6,840 bases of DNA from Thermoplasmata archaeon (GTDB lineage Archaea > Thermoplasmatota > E2 > UBA202 > JdFR-43), in assembly GCA_021158865.1 (NCBI GenBank), contig JAGGSX010000064.1, positions 1-6,840 of the forward strand, written 5' to 3'. A program made the position numbers and the translations under genes. Every line of letters begins with the position of its first letter. Position 1 is the stretch's first letter. Shown one piece after another: positions 5,944-6,840 of this stretch. The notes under the pieces are model-generated. The model ran no database searches. It was not told where the DNA came from and saw nothing but the letters and a program-made list of their open reading frames with translations.

Positions 5944-6788
5944 ATTCTCCCTCCTTCATCTATTTTTATGGTTTTTCTCCTATTTGCCCAGCATTGCATT
6001 GCAACTGCAACAGGAAAGGAAGCAGGATGACGATGGGCAATTTCAATATGAACATCCAAAGACGTTGTTTTTCCTCCAAGACCCATTGGTCCTATTCCAG
6101 TAGAATTTATTTCTTCCAACAATTCCTCTTCCATTAAAGCAATTTCCTCATTTTCGTTCCTATCCCCAACTTTTCTTAGCAAAGCCTCTTTTGCAAGTTC
6201 CATGGCTATGTCAGCCCCTCCACCTATACCAACTCCAACAACAGTAGGGGGACATGGTTTTCCACCTGCATTTATTACAGAAAGTAAAACAAATTTTTTT
6301 GCTCCTTCTATTCCCTCGCCGGGATTCATCATTTTTAAAGCAGAAACATTCTCGGAGCCGCCGCCTTTCGGCATGGCAGTGATGATGCATTCATTTCCTT
6401 CAACAATTTTCCAGTGTATAAATGGGACATGCTTTCCGATATTGTCTCCAGAATTTTTGCCTGTTAAAATATCAACAGCATTTGGACGCAATGGTATTTT
6501 ATCTGTGGCTTTTCTCACACCATTTATTATTGCATCTTTTATTATTTTTCTATAGGGAAAGTCAGCTCCAACTTTTATGAAGAAAGTTGGTGTTCCTGTA
6601 TCTTGGCACATTGGTCTCAATTCATTTTTTGAAAGCTCTATGTTTTTCAATATGTTCATGAGCTGGAGTTTTGCTATTCCTTTCTCGCTAATAGCCGCTT
6701 TTTTTAAGGCATTTTTAACATCATTGGGCAAATCAGTTTCTGCTCTCAGCATTAAATCTGCTATTGCATTAGAAAGATATTCTTCCAT
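5928..6788 (-). CDS. fumA: Class I fumarate hydratase, alpha subunit (4Fe-4S)
   Basis: Carries the [4Fe-4S] cluster of the two-subunit fumarase. Numbering from the longer start at 6803, the three expected cluster cysteines are C66 (MCQDTGTP), C184 (GGKPCPPTVVGVGIGGG) and C271 (AMQCWANRRK). Other motifs are MPKGGGSENVSALKM (144-158) and IGPMGLGGKTTSLDVHIE (237-254). The reading frame stays open to an ATG at 6803 (291 residues). I prefer the ATG at 6788 (286 residues) because a TATA-like TTTTTAAAA at 6807-6815 is centred 23 bases before it, which fits leaderless initiation and leaves the 6803 ATG probably outside the transcript. Neither ATG has a well-placed Shine-Dalgarno site. It is the first visible gene of the minus-strand array and overlaps fumB by 16 bases. 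Tartrate dehydratase alpha is the main alternative. Confidence 0.92.
   Translation of the reverse strand: MEEYLSNAIADLMLRAETDLPNDVKNALKKAAISEKGIAKLQLMNILKNIELSKNELRPMCQDTGTPTFFIKVGADFPYRKIIKDAIINGVRKATDKIPLRPNAVDILTGKNSGDNIGKHVPFIHWKIVEGNECIITAMPKGGGSENVSALKMMNPGEGIEGAKKFVLLSVINAGGKPCPPTVVGVGIGGGADIAMELAKEALLRKVGDRNENEEIALMEEELLEEINSTGIGPMGLGGKTTSLDVHIEIAHRHPASFPVAVAMQCWANRRKTIKIDEGGRIWNID
5950..5954 (-). promoter_or_regulatory. Shine-Dalgarno site for fumarase beta
   Basis: GGAGG on the minus strand, inside the last codons of the alpha gene, ends 6 bases before the ATG at 5943. It supports the start that overlaps the alpha gene by 16 bases. Confidence 0.7.
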
Positions 6789-6806
6789 GTTTAGATATGA
6801 CATGAA

Positions 6807-6815
6807 TTTTAAAAA
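6807..6815 (-). promoter_or_regulatory. TATA-like box for the fumarase-ThiDN-ribosomal array
   Basis: TTTTTAAAA on the minus strand is preceded by a purine-rich GAGGAAAGG that could act as a BRE. Its centre is 23 bases before the ATG at 6788, close to the 24-25 base spacing seen before DUF1015. The inferred transcript start falls at the 6788 ATG, downstream of the 6803 ATG. This is the only obvious promoter for the array down to S14. Confidence 0.5.
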
Positions 6816-6840
6816 CCTTTCCTCGCTAATGTTTTGACAG

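Noticed and set aside
6202..6555. Plus-strand open frame opposite fumarase alpha
   Set aside because: Pro/Phe-rich antisense shadow of the conserved Gly-rich fumarase motifs; no promoter or ribosome site.

Overview
The window is A+T-rich archaeal DNA. The archaeal assignment rests on gene content: ribosomal protein S4e, a zinc-ribbon S14, a ThiD-ThiN fusion, a short archaeal mevalonate kinase and a two-subunit class I fumarase. It also rests on TATA-like boxes about 22-25 bases before the first codon of leading genes that have no Shine-Dalgarno sequence. Proteins are rich in Lys, Glu and Ile, and Arg is mostly AGA/AGG, which fits a thermophilic or low-GC euryarchaeal-type lineage. I do not name a genus.

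Layout. 1-153 is non-coding and holds short repeats, an 11-bp hairpin and a TATA-like element. A plus-strand pair follows: a small heat-shock protein (Hsp20, 154-534) joined by an ATGA overlap to mevalonate kinase (531-1457). This pair runs tail to tail, 6 bases apart, into a DUF1015 gene on the minus strand (1464-2603), which has its own promoter-like element and a 10-bp palindrome in front of it.

The rest is a tightly packed minus-strand array read from right to left: fumarase alpha (starts about 6788), fumarase beta, ThiDN, S4e, L5 and S14 (ends 2648). Neighbours overlap by 4-16 bases, apart from a 15-base gap between ThiDN and S4e, so they look like one operon of about 4.1 kb. The 51-codon S14 gene (2648-2803) is short and easily missed. 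It starts with GTG overlapping the L5 stop codon and has all four zinc cysteines.

How the genes fit together. The fumarase subunits form one Fe-S enzyme interconverting fumarate and malate. ThiDN handles both the pyrimidine kinase and coupling steps of thiamine phosphate synthesis. S4e-L5-S14 is a piece of the conserved archaeal spc ribosomal operon, but its usual flanks (L14/L24 before, S8/L6 after) are replaced by ThiDN and DUF1015. Mevalonate kinase supplies the isoprenoid lipid pathway.

The most notable points are organisational: the detached ribosomal segment behind metabolic genes, the Hsp20-mevalonate kinase coupling, and the split between apparently leaderless first genes and strong Shine-Dalgarno sites inside the operon. 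I found no sign of an undescribed defence, mobile or biosynthetic system.
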